Of a DNA stretch of 5,051 nt, positions 4,510 through 5,051 are shown piece by piece. Location of the stretch: positions 1,949 to 6,999 of the forward strand of contig DMCH01000068.1 of NCBI GenBank assembly GCA_003446775.1. Reading direction: 5' to 3'. Positions within the stretch are counted from its first letter, which is position 1. Each line of letters starts with the position of its first letter. Position numbers and translations under genes: made by a program. The notes below the pieces were generated by a model. It saw nothing but the letters and a program-made list of their open reading frames with translations. It did no database searches and was not told the DNA's origin. This DNA is from Chloroflexota bacterium. GTDB lineage: Bacteria > Chloroflexota > Dormibacteria > Dormibacterales > Dormibacteraceae.

Positions 4510-5051
4510 CTCATAGGTCGCGCCCGTCCGGCTGAGCCGGCTTGCGTAGAGGACGAGCTCGGAGGCGCGCCAGGCGCTGAGCCGCGGCGGCTCCGGCAGT
4601 GGAGGCAGCTCGGCTCCATCACGCGGGCGAGCGCGGGCGAGAGTCAGGTGAGCCTGAAACGGGCGCTTCTCACCCACGAGTCCGGCGGCCGCGCACTCTG
4701 CGTCCACCTGGGCGGCGAGCGCAGTCACCGCGTCCGCGCCAGTGTGCAGGCCCTGCCAGACCACCCTTACGTGCCGCCCGTGCCCGAACGTTCCGAAATT
4801 CCCGAGCTCGATGTCGAACGCGAGAAGAGATCGGGCCGCCAACCGATCGGCGATCGCCTCCACCAGAGGACGGTCGACATTGCCGATGAATCGAACGGTC
4901 AGGTGCAGGTTGGCGGCGGGGGTCCACCGGAGTTGCGGAGCCACTTCGGCGCACGCGGTGAGGAAGTCGGCCATCGCGGCACGTTGCGCTTCGGGCACCG
5001 GCAACCCGAAGAACGCCCTAACGTGGGACCCGCCCCCGGAAGCTCCTTGGA
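4483..5051 (-). CDS. thpR: RNA 2',3'-cyclic phosphodiesterase (ThpR/LigT, 2'-5' RNA ligase family), 5' end beyond window
   Basis: This is a 2H phosphoesterase with two HxT motifs: HLTVRFIG near residue 34 and HLTLARAR near residue 119, counted from the TTG at 5004. The GTFGHGRHVRVVWQGL segment between them is typical of ThpR, which opens 2',3'-cyclic phosphate ends of RNA. The TTG at 5004 is unlikely to be the real start. The frame stays open to the window edge, and the preceding residues, HVRAFFG, match the conserved first beta-strand of the family (often M-RLFVAL). No ATG, GTG or TTG occurs in frame between 5005 and 5051, so translation probably starts outside the window. AAGGAG at 5048-5043 has no in-frame start at a suitable distance. 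Its stop overlaps the DUF336 gene tail to tail by 27 bases. Confidence 0.9.
   Translation of the reverse strand, partial: QGASGGGSHVRAFFGLPVPEAQRAAMADFLTACAEVAPQLRWTPAANLHLTVRFIGNVDRPLVEAIADRLAARSLLAFDIELGNFGTFGHGRHVRVVWQGLHTGADAVTALAAQVDAECAAAGLVGEKRPFQAHLTLARARPRDGAELPPLPEPPRLSAWRASELVLYASRLSRTGATYESLRTVKLD

Overview
The window comes from a high-GC bacterial chromosome. It holds five protein genes with ordinary metabolic or envelope roles, plus an unusually repeat-rich set of intergenic spaces. The C-terminal domain of the E2 protein, the style of the family-2 glycosyltransferase and the scarcity of clear Shine-Dalgarno sequences suggest a deep-branching Gram-positive-like lineage (Actinomycetota, Chloroflexota, Dormibacterota or similar). 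That placement is inference with low confidence, because no marker gene is present. There is no phage gene, transposase, CRISPR array, tRNA or rRNA that I can recognise.

Layout. 1-1256 (+): the 3' part of a 2-oxo acid dehydrogenase E2 acyltransferase gene, with the lipoyl domain cut by the window edge and a very long Ala/Pro linker. 1257-1430: a short convergent spacer filled almost completely by a structured repeat (copy L). 1431-2624 (-): a membrane-anchored family-2 glycosyltransferase of the polyprenyl-phosphate sugar synthase type. 2625-3301: 677 bases without a convincing gene, holding a two-copy tandem repeat (about 135 and 140 bp), a stretch in which I see no gene, and a second copy of the structured repeat (copy R), inverted relative to L. 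3302-4069 (-): a classical short-chain dehydrogenase/reductase. 4090-4509 (+): a GlcG/HbpS (DUF336) family protein, divergent from the reductase with about 20 bases between start codons. 4483-5051 (-): an RNA 2',3'-cyclic phosphodiesterase (ThpR/LigT), overlapping the previous gene tail to tail and running off the right edge.

Functional links between the genes are weak. E2 is probably the last gene of a dehydrogenase operon lying to the left. The glycosyltransferase follows the reductase on the same strand, but 677 bases of repeat-rich DNA make co-transcription unlikely. The reductase and the DUF336 gene form a tight divergent pair and may share a control region.

The most interesting material is non-coding. 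A 164-base element occurs twice in inverted orientation, and each copy starts 3 to 5 bases after the stop codon of an unrelated gene (E2 and the reductase). It contains a long 5' hairpin, a second hairpin whose stem differs between copies by two compensating base-pair changes, and a third hairpin (GGCCGGA/TCCGGCC). That third hairpin also appears as a module in both tandem repeat units. This points to a dispersed family of structured, gene-end elements (terminator, 3'-UTR RNA or REP/MITE-like) that was built modularly.
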